20,229 bases of DNA from Vibrio sp. UBA2441 (GCA_002342685.1 DDQN01000053.1:13500-33728); one strand, 5' to 3'. Numbered from the stretch's first letter, positions 1-7,154 are shown. A program made the numbers and translations. The notes: generated by a model not told the origin, from the letters alone.

Positions 1-230
1 GCTGCTATTGGCAGTCCTACCATGCCAGTGCCCGGGATGCCAACCCCCATACCGTTTTTCATCAGGTTAGGTGATACCAACACAGAAATACTGTCTGGTT
101 TTCCTGAAAGCTTTTCCATCGCGATGGCGGCGGCGAGGGCAACCGATACGGGTTCGGTACAACCCAGAGATGGGGCAACTTCTTTTTTAACGATACGAGT
201 AAACTCAGACCACAATTCGGTTTTCATCAT
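1..230 (-). CDS. UPF0597 / L-cysteine desulfidase-like protein, N-terminal part (runs off the window)
   Basis: This is the first 76 or so residues of a minus-strand gene that continues past the left edge. Translation begins MMKTELWSEFTRIVKKE and runs on through a GCTEP motif (residues 24-28), followed by an alanine-rich helix and a glycine-rich stretch with GIPGTGMVG. The early GCTEP motif and this glycine-rich segment are what I know from the UPF0597/YhaM (CyuA) family, which is related to L-serine dehydratase alpha chains and has been linked to anaerobic cysteine breakdown. The start is at 230 (a second ATG follows at 227), with an AGGA Shine-Dalgarno at about 236-239. The catalytic C-terminal part is not visible, so substrate cannot be judged. 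It has no evident link to the iodate genes. Confidence 0.8.
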   Translation of the reverse strand, partial: MMKTELWSEFTRIVKKEVAPSLGCTEPVSVALAAAIAMEKLSGKPDSISVLVSPNLMKNGMGVGIPGTGMVGLPIA

Positions 231-493
231 TACTATCCTGGTAAATCGATACAAAAACGAAACCTGTGCTAGTGTCATCTCTAGCGGTTGTTACGCTTTC
301 TTTAGGTAGGGTTACTATACAAATTTTTCGGGAGATGATTTTTTCTTTGTTTACTGTATTTTGACGTGAATGGAGAAAATTTTTCTATATAACTTGGATT
401 TTGGAGTGATGTTGTAAGCAGGATCACGTTACTAGCACCAGCCATGTTTCAAAGATGCTGTGATTTTTTGAACCCGATAACGGATGCAGAAGG

Positions 494-670
494 TTATTTA
501 GCTTTTTTTGCGTCTGTTTCTTCCGGCTTAGTTCTGTATTCACTTGCCCAATCGATGTTGTGTGCTTCTTTTTCATGTAAGGCTTCAATTAAGTGTCGAT
601 CGAGCTCAGCAAAAAACAGATCTTCTTCCGCTTTTCCTTTTAATCTTAGCTTTTCAGCAAAGTCACTCAT
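494..670 (-). CDS. Small acidic/charged hypothetical protein, 58 aa
   Basis: This short reading frame starts at 670 and encodes MSDFAEKLRLKGKAEEDLFF at its N terminus, then a helical charged stretch (AELDRHLIEALHEKEAHN) and a lysine-rich tail. I do not recognise a named family. It is supported as a real gene by a strong AAGGAG/GAGAGG ribosome site directly upstream, by an amphipathic helical pattern, and by filling an otherwise empty gap. It has no signal peptide and no membrane segment, so it is probably cytoplasmic. It lies downstream of the terminator that closes the cytochrome/iodate operon and probably has its own promoter, which I could not identify clearly. Function unknown. Confidence 0.6.
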   Translation of the reverse strand: MSDFAEKLRLKGKAEEDLFFAELDRHLIEALHEKEAHNIDWASEYRTKPEETDAKKAK

Positions 671-769
671 GACCTCTCTCCTTATGCCATGTTGTTAGTT
701 TGAGTATAGGATAAATCTGGAAATAGACAGGTATGTGGCAAAGAAGGCTTTACTGTGGTTGTTGGGGCG

Positions 770-800
770 AAAAAATGGGGCGCTTTTGGGAAAACACCCC
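770..800 (-). terminator. Rho-independent terminator closing the idr/cytochrome operon
   Basis: Read on the minus strand, GGGGTGTTTT pairs with AAAAGCGCCCC around a short CCCA-type loop, giving about 10 pairs with two G-T wobbles. It is followed at once by ATTTTTT. It lies 10 nt beyond the stop codon of the cytochrome c gene, so it is well placed to end the operon. Confidence 0.8.
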
Positions 801-810
801 TTTGAAGGTA

Positions 811-1119
811 CTATTTTAAGCTAGCATAATAGGCTGCCAAATTTTCAATATCGGCATCGTTTAGTGGGGCGACCATTGCCGTCATTGATGGGTCTTTACG
901 TTCGCCTGATTTAAACGCTTTAAGCTGTTTAACTAGATAAGCCTGTTTTTGTCCGGCTAGGTTTGGGTAAAGGTCGGTAGGTGAAATCCCGTCGGCTCCG
1001 TGACAAGCCATGCATGTCATTGATTTTGCTTTACCTGCATTGGCATCCGCTGCGATTGCCGACGACGATGCCATGCCAAATAACAAGCCAGCACAAATTA
1101 GCGCAACGCTTTTACTCAT
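811..1119 (-). CDS. Small periplasmic class I cytochrome c, 102 aa
   Basis: Residues 1-24 form a typical Sec signal peptide ending AIAA. One haem c site CMACH (C36, C39, H40) follows, and the likely axial methionine is M79 or M82 in a DPSMTAM segment. The C-terminal helix DADIENLAAYYASLK is typical of single-domain cytochromes of the c4/c5/c553 type. It is the last gene of the iodate reductase operon, 76 nt after idrA, with AAGGAG upstream of its ATG. By analogy with the cytochromes c next to arsenite oxidase and iodate reductase genes, it probably shuttles electrons between the membrane quinol-oxidising chain and the Rieske subunit, or feeds the diheme peroxidases. The partner assignment is inferred from position only. 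A hairpin between idrA and this gene may set its expression level. Confidence 0.88.
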   Translation of the reverse strand: MSKSVALICAGLLFGMASSSAIAADANAGKAKSMTCMACHGADGISPTDLYPNLAGQKQAYLVKQLKAFKSGERKDPSMTAMVAPLNDADIENLAAYYASLK

Positions 1120-1151
1120 ATTTTACTCCTTAATTGAACGTCAGATACGTC

Positions 1152-1188
1152 AAAAATAAAGGGTGGGGAACCATACTCGGCTCCCCAC
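1152..1188 (-). terminator. Hairpin with T-rich tail between idrA and the cytochrome c gene
   Basis: On the minus strand a 10-pair stem (GTGGGGAGCC with GGTTCCCCAC, one wobble) with a 6-nt loop is followed by CC and then TTTATTTTT. It begins 8 nt after the idrA stop codon. It has terminator shape, but the T-run is interrupted and another operon-like gene follows. It could be a leaky terminator or a 3'-end stabiliser that uncouples cytochrome level from idrA level. Confidence 0.6.
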
Positions 1189-1195
1189 GGATTAA

Positions 1196-3892
1196 TTATA
1201 CGATATTCCGAGGCGCGAAAGAGAACGACCGGAATTCACTCTTATACTTAGACTCACCAAGTTTCTTGATGTTGGCAACGCCCATTTTGTAGTTATAGTT
1301 ACCGCTGATTTGATCCACGACTCGAGTGGTCAAAGAGTTCGACGGTTGTCTCATGTCGATCATATTGGCGTATAGCGCGCCTTTTTTAACCGCAGGAGTG
1401 ACTATAGCTACCGCCGTTACTGCGGCTTTATCAAGCTTAATATGCCCATTTTCCATCAGCTTACTAAACTGGAAGTCATCGCCATGAACGCCAAGGATAG
1501 TATCTTTGAAGTTGGCAACTCGATCAGAGTACATCATTACCTGATCACCGGATTCTATACCCCGTTTCTTAGCATCGTCTGGATGAATTTCTACCCAGTT
1601 TTCCGGCCAGCGTTGGATAACGTAAGCACGGCGTTCCACATCATCAAAACCGGATTGCCATATCTCGTTGATGCGCCCATTGGAGAACCAGAGTTCATCG
1701 TCTTTTGGTTGCAACCATGCGTAGAAATCACTAAAGAGATCCCACGGGTGTTTCTGAATGTTGACTTTACCGGTCTGGCTGTTAAATCCAGTCAACTGTT
1801 TCTTCAGAACGTTTGCACCTTGAGGACCATTTTCTAGGCCCTTTTTCACTAACTCTTCCTGCGTCATCTCTGTATCGTGTAAACGCTTGGTGCCGACAAG
1901 CTGCTTAGTATCGTAGTTATAGAATACTGGACCTTGAATACCGTCTGTACCGTATTCCCTAAGCTTCTCATGCAGTGTTTTACCTTCTGCATGAGCGGCC
2001 ACTTTAATCATATGGAAGTCTTTGCGGCTACCACGGCTAAAGCGTGATGCTTCTTCTGCAACATCGTTGGAATTATTCCAGTCAAACCCATCAAAACCCA
2101 TACGAGTTGCGAGCTGAGAAATAATCCACCAATCTGGTTGTGCATGTCCCGGGGCATCGGCAAATTTCTGATACAAGCGAAGTCGACGTTCACCATTCGC
2201 TCGCATAAAGTCTACTTCACCCCATGTAGCTGCAGGGAAAACGATATCAGCAAATTTGGCACCGATTGGATCACGCAGGTAGATATCCTGATTGATCACC
2301 ACCATACCTCCGGAATCAGCACGAGCTTTCAGAGTATCAATGATCTCTTGCTTATCATACGAGTAGATCTGATGTGGATTCGCTGTGGTGAGCTCCCAGA
2401 ATTTTTTCTGTAGACCCTGGCTACCACACATGGCTTGGATCCAAGTTGTTCCAATAACATGAGCGAAGCGCGTGTGACCAGAATAAAGATATCTGTCTGT
2501 ATCAATGGATCTACGACGACGACCTGGGACTTTTTCTGGTGACTTGTTACGCGGAAGTTTACCACCAGACTGACCGCCACGTTGGTGACCACCGAAGCGA
2601 CCTACAACACGACCTTCACGACCACCGGTACCAATGACAGTAGCAAGCGTAGAGATGGCGTTGGTGTTGCCAGTGTTGTTCGACCAGTAGAAGCCCTTCT
2701 CAATACCGATAGAGGCTTTTGGACGTACGCCGTTAACCGGTTTAGACAGCATTTCAGCCGCTTTATAAATCTTAGCGACATCAATTCCGGCCATTCCTGC
2801 TGCGTATTCAGGGTCATACTCTTTCTGTTGCAAGTTCCATTTTTTATAGCCTTCGAAGCCATCTGTCTGGAATTTGCCCCATGTGGTACGCCATTGCCAT
2901 GGAGTATTACGCGTGCCCTGACCGAAACCGGAACTCGACTCCCATTTGCTGTTCACCCAGTTTTGAATCCAATCGCTGTCTTCCCAGCCATTTTCTAAAA
3001 TAACGCGCAAAATTGCGCCAATGACTAAATTATCAGAACCCGGATTCAAATCGATGTGCAGGCCACCTTGTTTCTTCAGCCAAGCGATACCGGCGGTTTC
3101 ACGGGGGTTGAGCATGACAGTTTTCATACCGCGTTGAACCGCTGGCATGATGAACTGGGTAAAGATGATCGTCTTGGTTTCGTAAGGGTCGGTACCACAG
3201 ATCATTAGTGTATCAGCGGCGCCCCAGTCATCATAACTAGGGCCGAAGTTATCAAAACCAGCATCACGGAAGCCCGGTGTTGATGTCACGTCCGACGGTG
3301 TATCATGGAAAGTAAAGTTTGCGGTATTTACATGACGTAATGCGTATTTGGTAATCGCATACGTATTCTCGATGTACTGGTAAGAGAATGTTTTAACACC
3401 GTACGCATTAGTACCATGAGTATCAATAACGTGTTTACCCACTTCCGCAGCAATATCCAGTGCGAAATCCCAGGGTACGGGTTGCAAGCTACCGCCTATG
3501 CGAACCAATGGCTGAGTTAAGCGATCACGTGTTCCTGTTGCAGGGTTGTACAGTTTCTGCGCCAGTAACCCACCACGCATGGATGAATCACCAGTTTTGT
3601 TTACCGCTTTAGTGTCTTTGTCGGGAACGACAATAATATTATGTGGTTTACCATTGTGCATTACGACGTTGTGCTGAGCCGGTGCTACCCAAGATTGAAG
3701 TGGAGCACTGGGGAAGTTGATACCGAATGCATTTTCATTGGCTTTCATTCCCCCGTTTGCCCGCTCTAAAGGCCAACGATACACTTTGTAACCACAGGCG
3801 ACGATACAGTAGTCGCATGCCGTAGTGATCACTTCTGCGTTCGTTGGTGGCAGTGGTGCGTGATCTTCAGGAATGTAAAAATTAGTTGTCAT
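1196..3892 (-). CDS. idrA: Iodate reductase catalytic subunit IdrA (arsenite-oxidase/DMSO-reductase family molybdoenzyme)
   Basis: This 898-residue molybdopterin subunit is of the AioA branch. A C26-x2-C29-x3-C33 motif near the N terminus, followed by SSMRGG (serines 103-104) where other family members have a fourth cysteine, indicates the [3Fe-4S] cluster typical of AioA/IdrA. The subunit has no export signal and should leave the cell with the Tat-tagged Rieske subunit. H196, R432 and H436 (RFGGH) match residues I recall as arsenite-site ligands of AioA, but the glutamate expected eight residues after the histidine is serine (S204). A basic stretch follows HQRGG (about 438-462, ending in four arginines before SIDTDRY). 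With two diheme peroxidase genes in the same operon, this fits dissimilatory iodate reductase better than arsenite oxidase. It starts 2 nt after idrB and is the fourth gene of the operon. Arsenite oxidase remains the main alternative name. Confidence 0.82.
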   Translation of the reverse strand: MTTNFYIPEDHAPLPPTNAEVITTACDYCIVACGYKVYRWPLERANGGMKANENAFGINFPSAPLQSWVAPAQHNVVMHNGKPHNIIVVPDKDTKAVNKTGDSSMRGGLLAQKLYNPATGTRDRLTQPLVRIGGSLQPVPWDFALDIAAEVGKHVIDTHGTNAYGVKTFSYQYIENTYAITKYALRHVNTANFTFHDTPSDVTSTPGFRDAGFDNFGPSYDDWGAADTLMICGTDPYETKTIIFTQFIMPAVQRGMKTVMLNPRETAGIAWLKKQGGLHIDLNPGSDNLVIGAILRVILENGWEDSDWIQNWVNSKWESSSGFGQGTRNTPWQWRTTWGKFQTDGFEGYKKWNLQQKEYDPEYAAGMAGIDVAKIYKAAEMLSKPVNGVRPKASIGIEKGFYWSNNTGNTNAISTLATVIGTGGREGRVVGRFGGHQRGGQSGGKLPRNKSPEKVPGRRRRSIDTDRYLYSGHTRFAHVIGTTWIQAMCGSQGLQKKFWELTTANPHQIYSYDKQEIIDTLKARADSGGMVVINQDIYLRDPIGAKFADIVFPAATWGEVDFMRANGERRLRLYQKFADAPGHAQPDWWIISQLATRMGFDGFDWNNSNDVAEEASRFSRGSRKDFHMIKVAAHAEGKTLHEKLREYGTDGIQGPVFYNYDTKQLVGTKRLHDTEMTQEELVKKGLENGPQGANVLKKQLTGFNSQTGKVNIQKHPWDLFSDFYAWLQPKDDELWFSNGRINEIWQSGFDDVERRAYVIQRWPENWVEIHPDDAKKRGIESGDQVMMYSDRVANFKDTILGVHGDDFQFSKLMENGHIKLDKAAVTAVAIVTPAVKKGALYANMIDMRQPSNSLTTRVVDQISGNYNYKMGVANIKKLGESKYKSEFRSFSFAPRNIV

Positions 3893-3894
3893 GA

Positions 3895-4500
3895 TTATGC
3901 CTCCTGCATCGCTATCAGATTTTCAGTTCGTCCAAATAGCAGCCCCATAATGCCAACCGCATAAATCTCGTCTCCGTCCAGCTCAAGAAGAACCTGTGGT
4001 AAGCTTTCATAAGCTTGTCCCGAAACGATGATCCCATGGCGACGCATGTCGAATGTAGACAGGTGGAAAGGGCATTGACCCAATACTCGGTGCTCTCCAA
4101 CGACTTTATATTGCCCGTTCAAAGGCCCACCCTGATGTGTACACATCAATGAGAATCCAACAACATCCTGTTTTGGCCCTAATCCACCACCGGCTGGTAC
4201 GCCCATTTTGACCAGAAGGCCCTGAGAATTTGGTCCATCATCTGGATAGTTAAAATATAAAGGTACATTCGCTTTTAATTCGCTTAATTTACCAAGCAGT
4301 TTGCGTGGATAACCTACAACACGAGCCTGAGTTTTTTGTGCCTGTGCGGTTCCGGGGAACAGGGTTAATGACATGACGCTGGCTGTACCAGCTGCGCCGC
4401 TATACATTAAGAAATCACGACGTGACATCATGCATTTTCGATGCTCTTGAGCGCTCTCTTTTTTGTCTGCCGATGCGTCGGCCTGTTTATTCAAACTCAT
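3895..4500 (-). CDS. idrB: Iodate reductase Rieske [2Fe-2S] subunit IdrB (AioB-like), Tat-exported
   Basis: The 201-residue protein has a Tat signal: a long polar N terminus, SRRDFL (residues 26-31), a hydrophobic segment and TAQAQ as the probable cleavage site near residue 54. The Rieske centre ligands are visible as C120-T-H122 and C143-P-F-H146, followed by LSTFD, the pattern of arsenite oxidase small subunits. It should pass electrons between a periplasmic cytochrome c and the [3Fe-4S] cluster of IdrA, and carry IdrA through the Tat pore. Its ATG overlaps the stop of the upstream peroxidase gene by 4 nt (ATGA), and idrA begins 2 nt downstream, so all three should be translationally coupled. 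Confidence 0.87.
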   Translation of the reverse strand: MSLNKQADASADKKESAQEHRKCMMSRRDFLMYSGAAGTASVMSLTLFPGTAQAQKTQARVVGYPRKLLGKLSELKANVPLYFNYPDDGPNSQGLLVKMGVPAGGGLGPKQDVVGFSLMCTHQGGPLNGQYKVVGEHRVLGQCPFHLSTFDMRRHGIIVSGQAYESLPQVLLELDGDEIYAVGIMGLLFGRTENLIAMQEA

Positions 4501-5732
4501 TTTTTCACCTCCGCCAATTCTTGTTCACTAAATAATGGCTGGTATTCAGGAAGTTTCGGGTAATCCATAGTGATTTTGTCCCCGGAGAACGCGTCTAAGA
4601 ACGCAAGCAAGTCAGACTTTTCTTCTGTCGTTAAGCCTAATGGTTTGACTAGTGGGCTCTTCGTTTGTGGGAAGTCTGTGGTTCTACCGTCTTTTGCAAC
4701 ACCACCGCGATCATAGAAATCAACAACATCAGCTAAGGTCGCAACGGTACCGTTATGCATATACGGTGCAGTATATTTGGTATAACGAATACTTGGCGTA
4801 CGGAACTTACCTTTCATCTCTTTACGCTTACCACGGAAATAGATGCCAGGATCGGCCTTGGTAGTACGGTACATTTTCTCGTTAGAACCTTTTGCATAGA
4901 GTTCGTAACGGAATGTGATTTGTGCCAGCGGATCATTTTCCCAGCGTAAGTTGGTTGGTACGCCAACATTGTAGTTTTTCTGATCAGAGGCTAATGCACC
5001 ATTGTGACAGGCAATACACTGTGCTTTGCCTTCGTAAAGGTCTTTACCGCGCAGTTGTGACTCTGAGAGTGCAGATTTGTCTCCCATTAAGTAGTTATCT
5101 AGCGGAGTATCGGTTTGCACTAATGTCCGTTCGAATGCTGCGATGGCTTTCCATGCATTACTTACTTTTGGATAATTGTCGCCGAATACGTTATTAAATT
5201 GGCTGACATATTCCGGTACCAGTGCTAAACGTGCTTCCATCAGGTCGTCTTCGCCATTACCGGCAACGCCACCTTTGGCCGCGCTTTTTGCCTGACCTTC
5301 GAGTGATTTAGAAGAGCCGGCCCAGAAAAGCTTTTGATAATACGCAGAGTTAATAATGGTCTGGCTATTACGCCAGTGGACGGTTCCCGGGTAGCCTAAA
5401 GAGAGATCCGTTGGGAAATCCCAACCCATTGCAGGGAGGTGACACGCTACGCACGGTGTAGACGTATCTCCGCCTAAACGGCCATCAAAGAACAGCTGCT
5501 TACCAAGCGCGACTTTTTCTGCTGTTGTCGGGTTATCTTTTGGTGTTGGAACTTTGCCTAAAGGGGCCAACGCAGGGTACTGAACACCATCTAAAGTGAC
5601 GGGGGCGAGTGATGCAGCAACTTCGTCAGCGGATAGCGCGTTTTTTGTGTCTTGTTTTGCACAAGCAGGAACAGCGGTGAGTGTCAGCGCCATCATTGCT
5701 ATGGCAGACAAGGTGATAGAGTTAGTTTTCAT
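4497..5732 (-). CDS. idrP1: Diheme cytochrome c peroxidase, IdrP1-like
   Basis: This 411-residue member of the CcpA/MauG family carries two haem c sites, CVACH (C94, C97, H98) and CIACH (C239, C242, H243). It also has the conserved APYMHNG segment (M325, H326), which in bacterial diheme peroxidases supplies the distal haem ligand. The N terminus is a signal peptide. A cysteine at position 24 (VPAC) could make it a lipoprotein, although proline at -2 is unusual for a lipobox. Family function is periplasmic reduction of H2O2 with electrons from cytochrome c. In published iodate reductase clusters two such peroxidases are proposed to remove peroxide formed during iodate reduction. The P1 label rests only on adjacency to idrB. 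The gene starts 9 nt after the first peroxidase gene and overlaps idrB by 4 nt. Confidence 0.83.
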   Translation of the reverse strand: MKTNSITLSAIAMMALTLTAVPACAKQDTKNALSADEVAASLAPVTLDGVQYPALAPLGKVPTPKDNPTTAEKVALGKQLFFDGRLGGDTSTPCVACHLPAMGWDFPTDLSLGYPGTVHWRNSQTIINSAYYQKLFWAGSSKSLEGQAKSAAKGGVAGNGEDDLMEARLALVPEYVSQFNNVFGDNYPKVSNAWKAIAAFERTLVQTDTPLDNYLMGDKSALSESQLRGKDLYEGKAQCIACHNGALASDQKNYNVGVPTNLRWENDPLAQITFRYELYAKGSNEKMYRTTKADPGIYFRGKRKEMKGKFRTPSIRYTKYTAPYMHNGTVATLADVVDFYDRGGVAKDGRTTDFPQTKSPLVKPLGLTTEEKSDLLAFLDAFSGDKITMDYPKLPEYQPLFSEQELAEVKK

Positions 5733-5741
5733 CTCGTCCTC

Positions 5742-6830
5742 CTAGTTTTTTACATTACGCCAGTCAGAAATCAACTCGTAGCCATAGTCGTCAGTCCAAA
5801 CATGCTTATCTGAAGTAAGCGGTGCGCTGGACAACGATTCTAAGAATGCGACGAGATCTTTCTGTTCCTGACCTGTTAAGTTAAGAGGTTTGATACGAGA
5901 ATCCTTATTCGAGTCCTGACCGCCGCCCTGGTTATAAAAAGCGACGACATCGTTAAGGCTTTTGATCATACCGTTATGCATGTATGGCGCGGTTTGCTTC
6001 AATTCTCGAAGTGTTGGCGTGACAAACTTGCCTTTGTCAGTACCATCCGCTTTATGCGTTTGTACATGAGCGCCGACATCGCGTTTTAGGTTCATGTAGT
6101 TTTCTGTACCCATAAACATGTTAAAAGCAATGAAGGTTTGGTGACGCATAGGATCGCGGAATATATCTAAGTTTTCTGCGACTCCGGTATTGTAGGGTTT
6201 TCCGTCACTAAACAGAGAACCATTATGACAAGATGAACAGCCTGCTTTTCCTTTAAATAAGTCAAAGCCAGACTCAGCGGAAGCGGAGAGTTTTTTCTGA
6301 TCAAATGGAGTGGTGTTTGAAGTTAATGTTTTCAGATACTCAGGAATGGCTTTTCGTACAGAGCCATTCGAGGGTTCACCATAACCTGCGTCTTTGAACA
6401 TCTGTACGTATTTAGGATCTTGTTTTAAGCGTTCTTGCATCAAACGCATATCCATATTCATTAACCAGTCTTCGGTAATGTTTTCTCGTGTTACGTCGTT
6501 CAGATTGGTTCCTATCCTGCCATCGTGGAACCAGACTTTTTTGTAGACCGTATTGATAAGGGTAGGGACGTTACGAAAGCCTTTACTGCCAGTATAAGCA
6601 GGTCCAAGTTCTTGTGAGTTGGCATAACCATTTTCTGGTTTATGACATGATGCACAAGACAGTGCAGTATTTCCTGATAGACGTGTATCAAAGAACAGGC
6701 GTTTTCCAAGTTCTGCTTTAGCAGTATCGATTTTTAGCTCAGGGAGAGAACCAAACTGATGGTTATCCGTTTGACTCCAAACTGAACATGAGACACTGAC
6801 TGTCACAGCAAGGATTAGCATTTTTCTCAT
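5742..6830 (-). CDS. idrP2: Diheme cytochrome c peroxidase, IdrP2-like; first gene of the idr operon
   Basis: This 362-residue diheme peroxidase has a cleavable signal peptide (roughly residues 1-20, ending VWSQ). Its haem sites are CASCH (C59, C62, H63) and CSSCH (C198, C201, H202), and its distal-site segment is APYMHNG (M284, H285). It is a paralog of the next gene but shorter, lacking that gene's N-terminal and C-terminal extensions. The expected role is periplasmic H2O2 reduction protecting the iodate reductase or supporting its cycle. The start at 6830 has a good AAGGAG ribosome site. About 76 nt separate it from the start site predicted by the sigma54 promoter at 6917-6933, so it leads the operon. 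P1/P2 naming is positional; the two could be swapped. Confidence 0.83.
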   Translation of the reverse strand: MRKMLILAVTVSVSCSVWSQTDNHQFGSLPELKIDTAKAELGKRLFFDTRLSGNTALSCASCHKPENGYANSQELGPAYTGSKGFRNVPTLINTVYKKVWFHDGRIGTNLNDVTRENITEDWLMNMDMRLMQERLKQDPKYVQMFKDAGYGEPSNGSVRKAIPEYLKTLTSNTTPFDQKKLSASAESGFDLFKGKAGCSSCHNGSLFSDGKPYNTGVAENLDIFRDPMRHQTFIAFNMFMGTENYMNLKRDVGAHVQTHKADGTDKGKFVTPTLRELKQTAPYMHNGMIKSLNDVVAFYNQGGGQDSNKDSRIKPLNLTGQEQKDLVAFLESLSSAPLTSDKHVWTDDYGYELISDWRNVKN

Positions 6831-6884
6831 TGTTATGCTCCTTAGCTTCCAGCTAGAACCGCTTGAGATTTAAGTATCTGTCAC

Positions 6885-6955
6885 GGAGTATTTTTATTAA
6901 TCGCCGAAGCTGTAATAGCATAAACTAGGCCAAGTTTTTCAGTTGAAAATACTCC
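6885..6955. repeat. Perfect 10-bp inverted repeat bracketing the idr sigma54 promoter
   Basis: GGAGTATTTT at 6885-6894 is matched by its exact complement AAAATACTCC at 6946-6955. The -24/-12 promoter (6917-6933) lies almost exactly between the arms. In the predicted transcript only the 6885-6894 arm is present, so this is more likely a DNA-level pair of protein sites than an RNA hairpin. Inference only. Confidence 0.5.
6917..6933 (-). promoter_or_regulatory. Sigma54 (-24/-12) promoter of the idr operon
   Basis: On the minus strand TTGGCCTAGTTTATGCT contains GG (6931-6930) and GC (6919-6918) exactly 10 nt apart, with T before GG and T before GC, as in the sigma54 consensus TGGCAC-N5-TTGC. The predicted start is near 6906, giving a 5' leader of about 76 nt. 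The downstream NtrC-family activator gene and the two upstream dyads support it. Confidence 0.68.
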
Positions 6956-7004
6956 TTTAATAACATGAGGATAGCCTGTTGTGAGAGCTGGATCTCATCG
7001 TGAT

Positions 7005-7023
7005 AATTGAACGATTCGTTTAA
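7005..7023. promoter_or_regulatory. Dyad operator 1, candidate upstream activator site
   Basis: The site AATTGAACGATTCGTTTAA has arms TTGAACGA and TCGTTTAA that match as inverted repeats at 7 of 8 positions. Its centre is about 109 bp upstream of the predicted idr start and about 150 bp upstream of the predicted 7235-gene start, which is normal for NtrC-type enhancers. It is nearly identical to the second site at 7037-7055. Confidence 0.65.
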
Positions 7024-7036
7024 CTGTTAATAATAG

Positions 7037-7055
7037 AATTGAACGATTTGTTTAA
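7037..7055. promoter_or_regulatory. Dyad operator 2, candidate upstream activator site
   Basis: The site AATTGAACGATTTGTTTAA differs from operator 1 at a single base (C to T) over 19 bp and starts 32 bp away, about three turns of the helix, so both would lie on the same DNA face. Its centre is about 141 bp upstream of the idr start and 118 bp upstream of the divergent start. Paired sites are typical for hexamer-forming sigma54 activators. Confidence 0.65.
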
Positions 7056-7078
7056 TTTCATGTGTGACTTGTTAAATA

Positions 7079-7128
7079 ATATGTACAAAACATTCGTAAC
7101 TCATTGTATTAAAGTGATATATGTACAA
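7079..7128. repeat. Direct repeat ATATGTACAA (two copies 40 bp apart)
   Basis: ATATGTACAA occurs at 7079-7088 and again at 7119-7128, between operator 2 and the rightward promoter. Each contains the palindrome TGTACA. They may be sites for a second regulator; no family is identified. Confidence 0.4.
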
Positions 7129-7137
7129 GTGTCGTTT

Positions 7138-7154
7138 TAGGCACGCTTAATGCT
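7138..7154 (+). promoter_or_regulatory. Sigma54 (-24/-12) promoter of the HEAT-kinase-regulator operon
   Basis: TAGGCACGCTTAATGCT has GG (7140-7141) and GC (7152-7153) exactly 10 nt apart, and GGCACG matches the -24 consensus fully; the base before GG is A rather than T. The predicted start is near 7165, leaving a leader of about 70 nt to the ATG at 7235. It mirrors the idr promoter across the two dyads. Confidence 0.65.

Noticed and set aside
22..309. Rightward open frame of 95 codons
   Set aside because: It lies opposite the UPF0597 coding frame, whose translation has a clear family motif (GCTEP) and a ribosome site.
444..698. Rightward open frame of 84 codons, serine- and cysteine-rich
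   Set aside because: It is the antisense of the 58-aa minus-strand gene, which has the better ribosome site and a protein-like composition.
1442..2998. Several open frames of 60-140 codons on both strands inside the molybdoenzyme gene
   Set aside because: The idrA frame is continuous over 898 codons with all expected motifs; the others have no family features and arise from its codon bias.
3895..6830. Arsenite oxidase with a cytochrome-linked detoxification cluster (aioBA)
   Set aside because: Two diheme peroxidase genes translationally coupled to the Rieske gene, absence of arsenic-type regulators and the changed active-site residue favour iodate reductase. It remains the main alternative.
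7005..7055. The two dyads as FNR or CRP boxes
   Set aside because: Arm sequence and 17-bp length do not match TTGAT-N4-ATCAA or TGTGA-N6-TCACA.
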